Shown: in pieces, positions 8,257 to 15,779 of the stretch
Layout: every line of letters starts with the position of its first letter
Position numbering within the stretch: position 1 is the stretch's first letter
Assembly: GCA_031421855.1 (NCBI GenBank)
Contig: JANOPN010000161.1
Coordinates: 1 to 26,459 of the forward strand
DNA: 26,459 nt
Source: JAAFHN01 sp031421855
GTDB lineage: Bacteria > Pseudomonadota > Gammaproteobacteria > Burkholderiales > Burkholderiaceae_C
Reading direction: 5' to 3'
Position numbers and translations under genes: made by a program
The notes under the pieces: generated by a model
What the model was told of the DNA's origin: nothing
What the model saw: only the letters and a program-made list of their open reading frames with translations
The model's database searches: none

Positions 8257-8781
8257 TCAAATCGTCCACTTCTTAACCAAATCCTCAGGCTTGGTGCGAT
8301 CGTAGTTCTCAAACGGCTGGTGAATCCAAGGGTTGGTGTCGAGGTACTCGACCGAATAGTCGGGTGCAAAAGCGCTCACGCCTTTGGTCCAGATCACGGC
8401 GGTGCGCAACTCAGTGATGGGGCCGTAGTTGTTGCGCAGCATGTCAACCACGGCTTTGAGGGTGTGGCCGGTGTCGGCCAAGTCGTCAACCAAGAGCACG
8501 CGACCGGCGATTTCGCCTTTGGGTGTGGTGATGTAACGCGCAATATCGAGGTGACCTTGCTGGGTGCCTGACTCGGCGCGGTAGGAGCTGGTTGACATGA
8601 TCGCCAAGGGCTTGTCAAACACGCGGCTCAATATGTCGCCGGGGCGCATACCGCCTCGTGCCAAACACAGGATGTTGTCAAACTGCCAGCCGCTTTGGTG
8701 TACTTTGATGGCGAGCTTTTCGACCAAGTTATGGTACTCGTCATACGATACGTACAGGTGTTTTCCGTCTTCTGTCAACAT
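8257..8781 (-). CDS. Purine phosphoribosyltransferase (hypoxanthine/xanthine type)
   Basis: 174 residues of the type I phosphoribosyltransferase fold. The PRPP-binding loop VLLVDDLADTGHTL is at 95-108, with LARGGMRPGDIL at about 40-51. It probably salvages a purine base to its nucleotide in the cytoplasm. Position after purA supports a purine role, but the exact base is not clear from the motifs. The start at 8781 has AGGAG seven bases upstream. A copy of the dispersed repeat lies in its leader. Confidence 0.85.
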   Translation of the reverse strand: MLTEDGKHLYVSYDEYHNLVEKLAIKVHQSGWQFDNILCLARGGMRPGDILSRVFDKPLAIMSTSSYRAESGTQQGHLDIARYITTPKGEIAGRVLLVDDLADTGHTLKAVVDMLRNNYGPITELRTAVIWTKGVSAFAPDYSVEYLDTNPWIHQPFENYDRTKPEDLVKKWTI

Positions 8782-8799
8782 GCGAATACTCCTAAATGT

Positions 8800-8842
8800 G
8801 TAGCAACAAACCCAATGAATACGGCGACCAAGGTCGAATATC
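8800..8842 (+). repeat. Dispersed ~40-bp repeat, copy 2 (purA / phosphoribosyltransferase gap)
   Basis: A very well conserved copy: TAGCAACAAACCCAATGAAT at 8801-8820, then ACGGCGACCAAGGTCGAAT. It fills most of the 76-bp gap between the purA stop and the phosphoribosyltransferase start, ending about 15 bases from the purA stop, so it would be transcribed between the two cistrons. Confidence 0.88.
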
Positions 8843-8857
8843 GTCTAAAAATGAGGC

Positions 8858-10219
8858 TCAAACCGCCAAAAACGGGTGGCGCAGCATGATGGTGTGATCG
8901 CGGTCGGGGCTGGTGCTCACCAAATCGATGGGCACGCCACAGACTTGCTCGATGCGCTGCAAATACAGGCGCGCGTTGATTGGCAGTTTGTCGAGCTGGG
9001 TCACGCCAAATGTGGTCTCGCTCCAGCCGTCCAGCGTCTCATAAATGGGCTTGCAGCGCGAAATCTCATCTGCGCCAATGGGCAAAATGTCGATGATCTC
9101 GCCGTCAAGCTCGTACGCGGTACAAAGCTCGATTTTTTCAATGCCGTCAAGCACGTCGAGCTTGGTGATGCACAAACCGCTCAAGCCATTGACCTGGGCG
9201 CTGCGCTTGAGCAACGCGGCATCAAACCAGCCGCAGCGGCGTGAGCGGCCGGTGGTCACGCCTTTTTCTTTGCCGATGGTCGACAGGTGGTAGCCCACGG
9301 TGCCGGGTGTCTCCCAATCAAGCTCGGTCGGAAACGGCCCACTGCCGACCCGGGTGCAATAGGCTTTGGTGATGCCAAGGACATAGTGCAATAAATTGGG
9401 GCCAACACCCGAGCCCGCCGCCGCGTTGCCAGCCACGCAGTTGCTCGATGTCACGTAGGGGTAGGTGCCGTGGTCCACATCGAGCAGTGTGCCTTGAGCA
9501 CCTTCAAACAACAAATTACTGCCCGCGCGCCAAGCATCGTTGAGTTCGCGAGACACGTCAGCCATCATGGGGCGGATGACGGCGACTTGACTCATGGCTT
9601 CGTCAAACATGTCGTCAAAATCAACGGCAGGTGCGCCCAGCAAACCGGTCAAGGTGTGGTTGTAGATTTCAACCAACACCCGCAGCTTTTGAGCAAAGCG
9701 GTCGGGGTGCTTCAAGTCTTGGACTTTGAGCGCACGGCGGGCGATTTTGTCCTCATAAGCGGGGCCAATGCCGCGCCCGGTCGTGCCGATCTTGGTGCTG
9801 CCACCCTTTTCCCGATGCGCCTCGCGGGCAACGTCGAGTGCTGCGTGCAGCGGCAATATGAGTGGGCAGGCCTCTGAAATGCGCAGGCGGCTTTTGACTT
9901 CGATGCCCGCGTCTTCGAGTCCTTTGATTTCTTCAAGCAGCTTGGTGACTGACAACACGACACCGTTGCCGATGTAGCACTTGACACCCGCGCGCATGAT
10001 GCCGCTGGGGATCAAGTGCAGTGCCGTCTTTTTGCCATTGATGACCAAGGTGTGGCCCGCGTTGTGCCCGCCTTGAAAACGCACCACACCTTGGGCTTTC
10101 TCGGTGAGCCAATCAACCAGTTTGCCTTTGCCTTCATCACCCCATTGGGTGCCGACGACGACCACGTTGCGGCCAGTGATGCCCACGGCAGGGGCGTGGG
10201 AGTTGAGCAAAGTTGCCAT
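8858..10219 (-). CDS. purA: Adenylosuccinate synthetase
   Basis: 453 residues. The GTP-binding loop GTQWGDEGKGKLVD lies at 23-36, with catalytic Asp28, and GGHNAGHTLV carries the catalytic histidine. The signature GIGPAYEDKIARR and the C-terminal STSPDRDHTIMLRHPF are also present. It converts IMP and aspartate to adenylosuccinate using GTP, the first committed step to AMP. The N-terminus is about 15 residues longer than E. coli PurA, so a shorter start is possible, but no better start with a ribosome site is visible. It follows hisZ by 40 bases and precedes the phosphoribosyltransferase. Confidence 0.97.
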   Translation of the reverse strand: MATLLNSHAPAVGITGRNVVVVGTQWGDEGKGKLVDWLTEKAQGVVRFQGGHNAGHTLVINGKKTALHLIPSGIMRAGVKCYIGNGVVLSVTKLLEEIKGLEDAGIEVKSRLRISEACPLILPLHAALDVAREAHREKGGSTKIGTTGRGIGPAYEDKIARRALKVQDLKHPDRFAQKLRVLVEIYNHTLTGLLGAPAVDFDDMFDEAMSQVAVIRPMMADVSRELNDAWRAGSNLLFEGAQGTLLDVDHGTYPYVTSSNCVAGNAAAGSGVGPNLLHYVLGITKAYCTRVGSGPFPTELDWETPGTVGYHLSTIGKEKGVTTGRSRRCGWFDAALLKRSAQVNGLSGLCITKLDVLDGIEKIELCTAYELDGEIIDILPIGADEISRCKPIYETLDGWSETTFGVTQLDKLPINARLYLQRIEQVCGVPIDLVSTSPDRDHTIMLRHPFLAV

Positions 10220-10259
10220 GGATGGTGATCTTTTGGAGGTTAAAAATACTGAAATGGCA

Positions 10260-11441
10260 TCAAGCGACTGAAAGCGCCCGCACTGCCCATGCGCCGCCGA
10301 CTGAGATCAGTTCGCGGTCGCATTGAAACTCTTGAAGTTCGCTTTCATGCCCCGGCAGCACGCAGACCACGGTTTCGCCCACGCTGCGCAGGCGCGCAAT
10401 GGCTTGGTGAAGGCTTGGGTCGGTCGTCCACGGCGCACGAATGGCGCTGCGGGTGGCGCTGTTCAGCGGATCAGCCGCAGCCACCAAGGCCAGCTCTTTG
10501 AGGTCGAGCGAGAAGCCCACAGCAGCGCGATTGCGACCAAACACGGCGCCGACTTCGTCGTAGCGCCCGCCCCTCGCCAATGCCGACTGGCCGTTTTCGG
10601 TGTAAATCGAAAACCGCATGCCGCTGTAGTAGCCATATCCACGCGCGTCAGCCAAGTCGTAACTCACCTCCACGTCGCTTGGCAGCGAGTCCGCAAGTTG
10701 CTTTAATTTTGATAGCGACAAACTCAATGAATCCCGAGACCAAAGGCGATTTTTTGCCTCTAAAAGCACTTCTGGCCCGCCGTAGAGCTCAGTCAACGCC
10801 AAAATCGCTGCGCGTTGTTCAGGTGCCAGTTTGGTGACCGAATTCAATAACTCATTCAACGAGCTGCGATCCTTGCGAGCCAATGCATCGTGAATTTTCT
10901 TCAGCGTCGCTGCATCGGTCTCCAGGCCGCCGAGTTGGGCACGAACCAAGGCTGAATCGGCCAAGTCGACCCGAAGCGGCCCAAGCTTGGCGGCCCGCAG
11001 GCAGTCGATTGCCAACAGCAGCACCTCCATATCAGCCTCGATGCCCGCATGGCCGAACAGCTCGCAACCCAACTGCAGCGGCTCGCGGCTGGCGCGGGCG
11101 CGGTCGGGGCGGGTATGCAGGACCGGGCCGCAGTAACTGAGGCGCGCTACGCCTTGGCGGTTGAGCAAATGCGCGTCAATGCGGGCCACTTGGGCCGTGG
11201 TGTCGGCGCGCAGGCCCAAGGTGCGGCCTGAGAGTTGGTCAACGAGCTTGAAGGTTTGCAAGTCCAGTGCCGCGCCGGTGCCGGTGAGCAACGAGTCCAG
11301 GTGCTCCAACAGCGGCGGCATGACCAACTCGTAGCCGTAGCCGCGAGCAGTGTCGAGCAAACGGCGGCGCAACTCCTCAATGTGGCGAGCCTGCGACGGC
11401 AACACGTCAGCAATGTGATCTGGCAGTACCCAAGCGGTCAT
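10260..11441 (-). CDS. hisZ: ATP phosphoribosyltransferase regulatory subunit
   Basis: 393 residues resembling a class II histidyl-tRNA synthetase catalytic domain without the anticodon domain. Motifs are LPDHIADVLPSQA at the N-terminus, a motif-2-like segment GLRADTTAQVARI near 76-88, and ARGYGYYSGMRFSIY followed by ARGGRYDEV. HisZ forms a complex with short-form HisG, the first enzyme of histidine synthesis, so a short hisG is expected elsewhere. The hisZ-purA arrangement is common in Burkholderiales. Residues 229-244 (AKNRLWSRDSLSLSLS) are encoded by a copy of the dispersed repeat. The usual upstream hflK/hflC genes are absent here; a vapBC pair lies upstream instead. Confidence 0.93.
   Translation of the reverse strand: MTAWVLPDHIADVLPSQARHIEELRRRLLDTARGYGYELVMPPLLEHLDSLLTGTGAALDLQTFKLVDQLSGRTLGLRADTTAQVARIDAHLLNRQGVARLSYCGPVLHTRPDRARASREPLQLGCELFGHAGIEADMEVLLLAIDCLRAAKLGPLRVDLADSALVRAQLGGLETDAATLKKIHDALARKDRSSLNELLNSVTKLAPEQRAAILALTELYGGPEVLLEAKNRLWSRDSLSLSLSKLKQLADSLPSDVEVSYDLADARGYGYYSGMRFSIYTENGQSALARGGRYDEVGAVFGRNRAAVGFSLDLKELALVAAADPLNSATRSAIRAPWTTDPSLHQAIARLRSVGETVVCVLPGHESELQEFQCDRELISVGGAWAVRALSVA
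10710..10756 (+). repeat. Dispersed ~40-bp repeat, copy 3 (inside hisZ)
   Basis: GATAGCGACAAACTCAATGA followed by ATCCCGAGACCAAAGGCGAT and a T-run matches the consensus with a handful of substitutions. The reading frame of hisZ continues through it without a stop, encoding the low-complexity LSLSLS segment. Confidence 0.8.
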
Positions 11442-11533
11442 GTGTGGCGAGGCCTTGTTCGATGATCGGTGAAGAATCCGACGTGCCCATTGACTCGGGC
11501 AAACCCTGAATTCTAATGGCCCAAACCGTGCAG

Positions 11534-11965
11534 TCAGCTGCGTTCGAACAGCGCAATCGAGATCTGTTTTTGATATTGATCAAAATCGTGGTCAAGCGTG
11601 AAGATCGGCAATTTGTGGTGGATCGCGACCGCACAAATCAAGAAATCGATGTGCGAACCCTGTATCCCCGCACGGCGACATTGGTTGAACAGCCTGGCGG
11701 CATCGGGGTAGCAAACGGTGTCGATGCCCAAATCTGGGAAGGCATCGAGTGCGCCGCGCAGTTGCTCAAACTGCTCGGTGGTTTTGACACCACTGAGCAA
11801 TTCTTGGCGAATAGGGCCAATTAACACGGCTCGCGAGTCGGCAATCAATTCGCGCAGTTGTTCGACGCACCACTGCGTTTGGCCAAACACATTGGGAGAG
11901 TCCGCGGCTAACTTCGGTCGCCTCAACGCGCACGACCAAACCGAGGTGTCAACCAGCACCTGCAT
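11534..11965 (-). CDS. vapC: PIN-domain toxin (ribonuclease), VapC type
   Basis: 143 residues from the ATG at 11965. The acidic residues of a PIN-domain nuclease are present: Asp6 (VDTSVW), Glu55 (RQELLSG), Asp108 (GSHIDFLICAVA) and Asp126 (FTLDHDF). VapC toxins cleave tRNA or rRNA and are held inactive by the cognate antitoxin. The start codon overlaps the antitoxin stop by one base (TGATG); a TTG one codon upstream is in frame but less likely. The gene ends 92 bases before hisZ on the same strand. Confidence 0.9.
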   Translation of the reverse strand: MQVLVDTSVWSCALRRPKLAADSPNVFGQTQWCVEQLRELIADSRAVLIGPIRQELLSGVKTTEQFEQLRGALDAFPDLGIDTVCYPDAARLFNQCRRAGIQGSHIDFLICAVAIHHKLPIFTLDHDFDQYQKQISIALFERS

Positions 11966-12177
11966 CAAATCAGCTCGGGGCGTGATGCGCGGGCTGGCTG
12001 AGACGGGTGATCGTCGGCAAAGTCGATTGACCCAAACAGCGCAATGATTTGCTGCTGTTTGCGACGCTGGATGTATTCGTTCAAGGCCATCGTGACCGTT
12101 GCCTTTTTGGTTTTTTGTCCGCCGAGCTTGAGTGCGGCATCAAGCAAGGCATCATCGATTGCGAGGTTTGTGGCCAT
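11965..12177 (-). CDS. vapB: VapB-type antitoxin
   Basis: 70 residues starting MATNLAIDDALLDAALKLGG. The N-terminal half looks like a ribbon-helix-helix DNA-binding domain of the VapB/DUF2191 kind (KKATVTMALNEYIQRRKQQQ); the acidic C-terminal part (FGSIDFADDH) probably binds and blocks the toxin. The ATG at 12177 is chosen because GGAG lies seven bases upstream; a longer in-frame start at 12228 would run through the iteron region and is unlikely. Antitoxins of this class normally repress their own promoter together with the toxin. Confidence 0.88.
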   Translation of the reverse strand: MATNLAIDDALLDAALKLGGQKTKKATVTMALNEYIQRRKQQQIIALFGSIDFADDHPSQPARASRPELI

Positions 12178-12202
12178 GATTTGCTCCAACAGGGGTGACT
12201 CA

Positions 12203-12238
12203 GTGTGTGATCCGATGTGTGGACCCATGTGTGAAGTT
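12203..12238 (-). promoter_or_regulatory. Three 12-bp direct repeats upstream of vapB, candidate VapBC operator
   Basis: On the plus strand TGTGTG occurs at 12204, 12216 and 12228, exactly 12 bases apart. The first two units also share an ACC/TCC-like tail (GTGTGTGATCCG, ATGTGTGGACCC, ATGTGTGAAGTT). The array ends 27 bases upstream of the vapB start, the expected place for an autoregulatory operator. Ribbon-helix-helix repressors often bind short tandem sites. Binding is inferred, not shown. Confidence 0.5.
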
Positions 12239-12241
12239 TAA

Positions 12242-12441
12242 CCGAAATTGTTCATTGGGACGCGAATGGGTGGCGTGGCGAGTTGCGAGTCAGTTCTGAG
12301 GCGACTGACGAGTCCAATAGCTTTGCTATTGGCGAGGAAGAGCGTCGGAAATGGCCGCAAATCGTCCGCCAACCATCGCGTAGACCAAAACCGCAGGTTT
12401 GGTCGCCCAATGGACAATCTCGGTTTAAACCTCAACTGACA
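12242..12441. other. Intergenic stretch between tex and vapB with two hairpins
   Basis: Contains a perfect 8-bp palindrome with a 3-base loop, CCAATAGCTTTGCTATTGG (12317 region), and a second stem of seven pairs (GACCAAA / TTTGGTC, 12383-12404) extendable with one bulge. Neither is followed by a T-run on the minus strand, so neither is a standard intrinsic terminator for tex. Reading frames of about 60 codons are open on both strands through the region. I see no ribosome site or family resemblance that supports either as a gene. Confidence 0.35.
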
Positions 12442-14835
12442 TCACCGCACCAGTTTCGCAAACGCGTCCGACATGGCAGTGCTGCGCGGCGCGGCTGGTG
12501 CGGCTGGTGCGGTTGTCGGGCGGGGTCGGCTTCGATCGGGGTTGCGGCGACCGTCGTCTTGATTTGGCTTACCCATCGGGGCTACACCCAACTTCATCGT
12601 CAGGCCAATCCGCTTTCTGGGGACGTCGACTTCAACGACTTGCACCCGAACGATGTCACCGGCTTTGACGATTTCGCGGGCGTCGGTCACATATTTATGG
12701 CTTAACTGGCTCACATGCACCAAGCCGTCTTGGTGCACACCGACATCAATGAACGCGCCAAACTGCGCTACGTTGCTGACGGTGCCCTCTAAAACCATGC
12801 CGGGTTTGAGTTGCCCAATGCTGTCGATGCCATCGGCGAACTTGGCGACTTTGAAGTCGGGTCTTGGGTCGCGCCCCGGCTTTTCGATCTCTTTCAAAAT
12901 ATCCAGCACGGTGGGCAAACCAAAGCGCTCGCTCACAAAACTGGCAGCGTTCAAGCCCTTGATGACATCGGACTTACCCATCACCGCACCCAGCGGCAGG
13001 GCCAAATGCTTGAGCATTCGCTCCACCAAATCGTAGGCCTCAGGGTGAACGCTTGATCGATCAAGGGGGTTTGCACCCGGCGCGTTGGGTGCGGCGTTGA
13101 CCCGCAAGAAGCCCGCCGCTTGCTCAAAGGTTTTGGGGCCTAGGCCTGTGACATCGAGCAAGGCCCGCCGATTCGCAAACGGGCCATTGGCATCGCGGTG
13201 TCGCACGACGGCACTGGCGACCCCTGCGCTCAGGCCACTCACGCGCGCCAGTAGCGGGCTTGAAGCGGTGTTGACATCCACGCCCACGCCGTTGACGCAG
13301 TCTTCAACCACCGCGTCCAAGCTTTTTGCGAGTTGCGTAGCGTTCACGTCATGTTGGTATTGACCCACGCCGATACTTTTGGGCTCGATCTTGACCAATT
13401 CGGCCAGTGGGTCTTGCAGCCTGCGCGCGATGCTGACCGCGCCGCGAAGGCTCACATCGACGTCAGGCAGCTCGCGGCTGGCGTATTCGCTGGCCGAGTA
13501 GATCGATGCGCCCGACTCGCTGACGACGACTTTTTGTATGCTTTGCTCGCTGCTTTTGGCTTGTTGGGCAATCAATTCACCTGCCAATTGGTCTGTCTCG
13601 CGACTCGCCGTGCCGTTGCCAATGGCGATCAAACTCACGCCGTGTTTGGCACAGATGGCGCCCAAGGCATGCAGGCTGCCGTGCCAGTCGCGTTTGGGCT
13701 CATGCGGGTACACCGTGGCCGTCTCAAGCAACTTGCCGGTTGCATCCACCACAGCCACCTTGACGCCGGTGCGAATGCCGGGGTCCAGCCCCAAAACCAC
13801 GCGCGGGCCAGCGGGAGCGGCCAACAGCACGTCGCGCAAATTGTTGGCAAACACCTCAATCGCGGTTGCTTCAGCCGCGTCACGCAACCGAGCGAACAAA
13901 TCGCGCTCAATGCTGAGCTTGAGCTTGACTCGCCAAGTCCAAGACACGCATTTGCGCAAAAAATCATCGGCCGCACGGTTTTGGTGCGCAAAACCAATCA
14001 CATTCGCGATTCGCCCTTCGGCCACATTGGGTTGCCCCGGCAGCGGCTCTTCGGCCAGTCGCAGCGTCGCATCCAAAATCTCCAGCCCACGACCGCGAAA
14101 CACCGCCAAAGCCCGGTGCGACGGCACGCGGCCAATCGGTTCGGCATAGTCAAAATAGTCTTTGAACTTGAGGTGATCCACCGCGTCTGGCGACTTGCCC
14201 TCGATCAAGCGCGATGAAAACAAGCCATCTGCCCACAACCACTCGCGCAAGGCTTGCAACACCAGCGCGTCTTCGCTCCAGCGCTCGCTCAGGAGATCGC
14301 GCACCCCATCCAGCACGGCCTGCACCGTCGTAAAGTCGTCGCCCGCCTCGGTTTTTTGAGGCAAGACAAAAGTCAATGCAGCGTCATTTGGTACGATTCG
14401 TGGGTCGGCCCAAAGGGCATCGGCCAAAGGCTCCAGCCCAGCCTCGCGGGCGATCATGCCCTTGGTCCGTCGCCGGGGCTTGTATGGCAAATACAAATCC
14501 TCCAAGGTTTGCTTGTTGTCAGCCGCGTCAATTGCCGCGTGAAGCGCGTCAGTCAGCTTGCCTTGGTCAAAAATGCTGCGCAACACCGTCGCGCGCCGAG
14601 CAAACAACTCTCGTTGGTACTCCAACTGGTAAGCCAGCTCGCGCAGCTGAATGTCGTCCAGCCCGCCAGTGGCCTCCTTGCGGTAGCGCGCAATAAAGGG
14701 CACCGTCGCACCGCCGTCAATCAAGTCAACCGCAGCCTTGACCTGCGAAGCCGCAACTTTGAGGGCTGTGCCGATGCTGGCGATGATGCGATGGGTGATT
14801 TGGGCCGGCTGAGGCAAGGCAAGTTCAAGAGACAT
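12442..14835 (-). CDS. tex: Tex-type RNA-binding transcription accessory protein
   Basis: 797 residues from the ATG at 14835. Domains in order: helical Tex N-terminal region (AAVDLIDGGATVPFIARYRKEATGGLDD), YqgF/RNase H-like fold around 349-370 (GLDPGIRTGVKVAVVD), helix-hairpin-helix region about 516-586, and an S1 RNA-binding domain about 678-749 (GTVSNVAQFGAFIDVGVHQDGLVHVS). A basic, Pro/Ala-rich tail follows. Tex proteins are widely conserved nucleic-acid-binding factors acting on transcription. An extended frame begins 34 codons earlier, but the family N-terminus aligns with the chosen ATG. It is divergent from the DUF1223 gene; the 186-base gap between them shows no clear promoter. Confidence 0.96.
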   Translation of the reverse strand: MSLELALPQPAQITHRIIASIGTALKVAASQVKAAVDLIDGGATVPFIARYRKEATGGLDDIQLRELAYQLEYQRELFARRATVLRSIFDQGKLTDALHAAIDAADNKQTLEDLYLPYKPRRRTKGMIAREAGLEPLADALWADPRIVPNDAALTFVLPQKTEAGDDFTTVQAVLDGVRDLLSERWSEDALVLQALREWLWADGLFSSRLIEGKSPDAVDHLKFKDYFDYAEPIGRVPSHRALAVFRGRGLEILDATLRLAEEPLPGQPNVAEGRIANVIGFAHQNRAADDFLRKCVSWTWRVKLKLSIERDLFARLRDAAEATAIEVFANNLRDVLLAAPAGPRVVLGLDPGIRTGVKVAVVDATGKLLETATVYPHEPKRDWHGSLHALGAICAKHGVSLIAIGNGTASRETDQLAGELIAQQAKSSEQSIQKVVVSESGASIYSASEYASRELPDVDVSLRGAVSIARRLQDPLAELVKIEPKSIGVGQYQHDVNATQLAKSLDAVVEDCVNGVGVDVNTASSPLLARVSGLSAGVASAVVRHRDANGPFANRRALLDVTGLGPKTFEQAAGFLRVNAAPNAPGANPLDRSSVHPEAYDLVERMLKHLALPLGAVMGKSDVIKGLNAASFVSERFGLPTVLDILKEIEKPGRDPRPDFKVAKFADGIDSIGQLKPGMVLEGTVSNVAQFGAFIDVGVHQDGLVHVSQLSHKYVTDAREIVKAGDIVRVQVVEVDVPRKRIGLTMKLGVAPMGKPNQDDGRRNPDRSRPRPTTAPAAPAAPRSTAMSDAFAKLVR

Positions 14836-15021
14836 GAGCAGATCAAAAAATCGACGAAGCGCGCAGTGTAGCCAGCGCGGATGGGTTAGTTTGGCGCAGT
14901 TGGCGTGGGTTGTGATAGCGACTGAATCGCCACTCACCCATGCCGGGCAAGTAAGTTCGCGCGCCTACGCTCGACACATCAGCCTGTGCCCAAGGTTTTC
15001 GGGCATTTTGGAGTCAATTTC

Positions 15022-15771
15022 ATGAATAATTCGCCCTTGGTCACCGGATTCATTGGGTTTGTTGCTACTGTTTTTGCAGTTCCGACAATGGCCGCTTGCT
15101 CTGCCCAAACCGGCCCGACGGTTAACCCGGTCGTGGAGTTGTACACATCAGAGGGTTGCAGCTCTTGCCCACCGGCCGATGAATGGGTCGCCAAACTCAA
15201 AACGGCGCAGGCTCAAACGGGCGCGGTCGTACAGGCGTTCCATGTGGGGTATTGGGACTACATCGGTTGGGTTGACCGATTTGCAACGCCTGCGCACACC
15301 ACTCGCCAGCGCAACATTGCCAACATCAACCACTTAAAAAGCATCTACACCCCGCAGTTGGTGCGTGACGGCAAGGATTGGCGCGGCTGGTTTGGTCAAG
15401 GCACCGGCAGCGCGCAGCTCAGTGGCAAGGCGGCTTCGGTGGTGGATATTGCGCTTAGCGAGGTTTCAACCAACCAAATCAAGGCCGAAATTCGCCCCAA
15501 AGATGCAAACGCCAAATACGCTGCTTACTGGAGCGTGACCGAGCACGGCCACAGCTCGAAGGTGAGCGCAGGTGAAAACAAGGGCGAGCAGCTGAAACAC
15601 GACTTTGTGGTGCGCCAATACCAACCGGTGGGCAACTACAAGGGCGCTCAAAGTTTGAGTTTTTCGCCCCTGCCCCCAACGCCTGGCCATGCGCGCCAGA
15701 TTAATTTGGTGCTGCACGACACAGGCACTGGCGCAACCGTTCAGGCCTTGAGCCTGACGTGTACCAGCTGA
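15022..15771 (+). CDS. Secreted DUF1223 thioredoxin-like protein
   Basis: 249 residues. The mature part begins after a hydrophobic leader and carries the DUF1223 signature ELYTSEGCSSCPPADEW with a CxxC pair at Cys46/Cys49. That suggests a periplasmic thioredoxin-fold protein of unknown function. GGAG at 15010-15013 lies eight bases before the ATG at 15022. The leader (residues 2-16) is encoded by a copy of the dispersed repeat and, unusually, has no lysine or arginine in its n-region. A GTG at 14986 in frame would add KVFGHFG with a positive charge but has no ribosome site. The gene is convergent with the dehydrogenase, with 8 bases between stops. Confidence 0.88.
   Translation: MNNSPLVTGFIGFVATVFAVPTMAACSAQTGPTVNPVVELYTSEGCSSCPPADEWVAKLKTAQAQTGAVVQAFHVGYWDYIGWVDRFATPAHTTRQRNIANINHLKSIYTPQLVRDGKDWRGWFGQGTGSAQLSGKAASVVDIALSEVSTNQIKAEIRPKDANAKYAAYWSVTEHGHSSKVSAGENKGEQLKHDFVVRQYQPVGNYKGAQSLSFSPLPPTPGHARQINLVLHDTGTGATVQALSLTCTS
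15025..15070 (-). repeat. Dispersed ~40-bp repeat, copy 4 (start and signal peptide of DUF1223 gene)
   Basis: The reverse complement reads TAGCAACAAACCCAATGAAT, then CCGGTGACCAAGGGCGAATT: a near-perfect copy. It begins immediately after the ATG and forms most of the signal peptide coding sequence. Confidence 0.9.
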
Positions 15772-15779
15772 GGCCTCGC

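Noticed and set aside
12178..12228. Longer VapB start at 12228
   Set aside because: It would translate the iteron region; the ATG at 12177 has GGAG at good spacing and matches the family N-terminus.
13333..14217. Long open frame on the plus strand opposite tex (294 codons)
   Set aside because: It is antisense to a well-supported tex gene, has no family resemblance or ribosome site, and such frames are common opposite genes with high third-position G+C.
14917..14960. Possible further repeat copy (GATAGCGACTGAATCGCC)
   Set aside because: Only the first few bases match and a large deletion would be needed; not distinguishable from chance.
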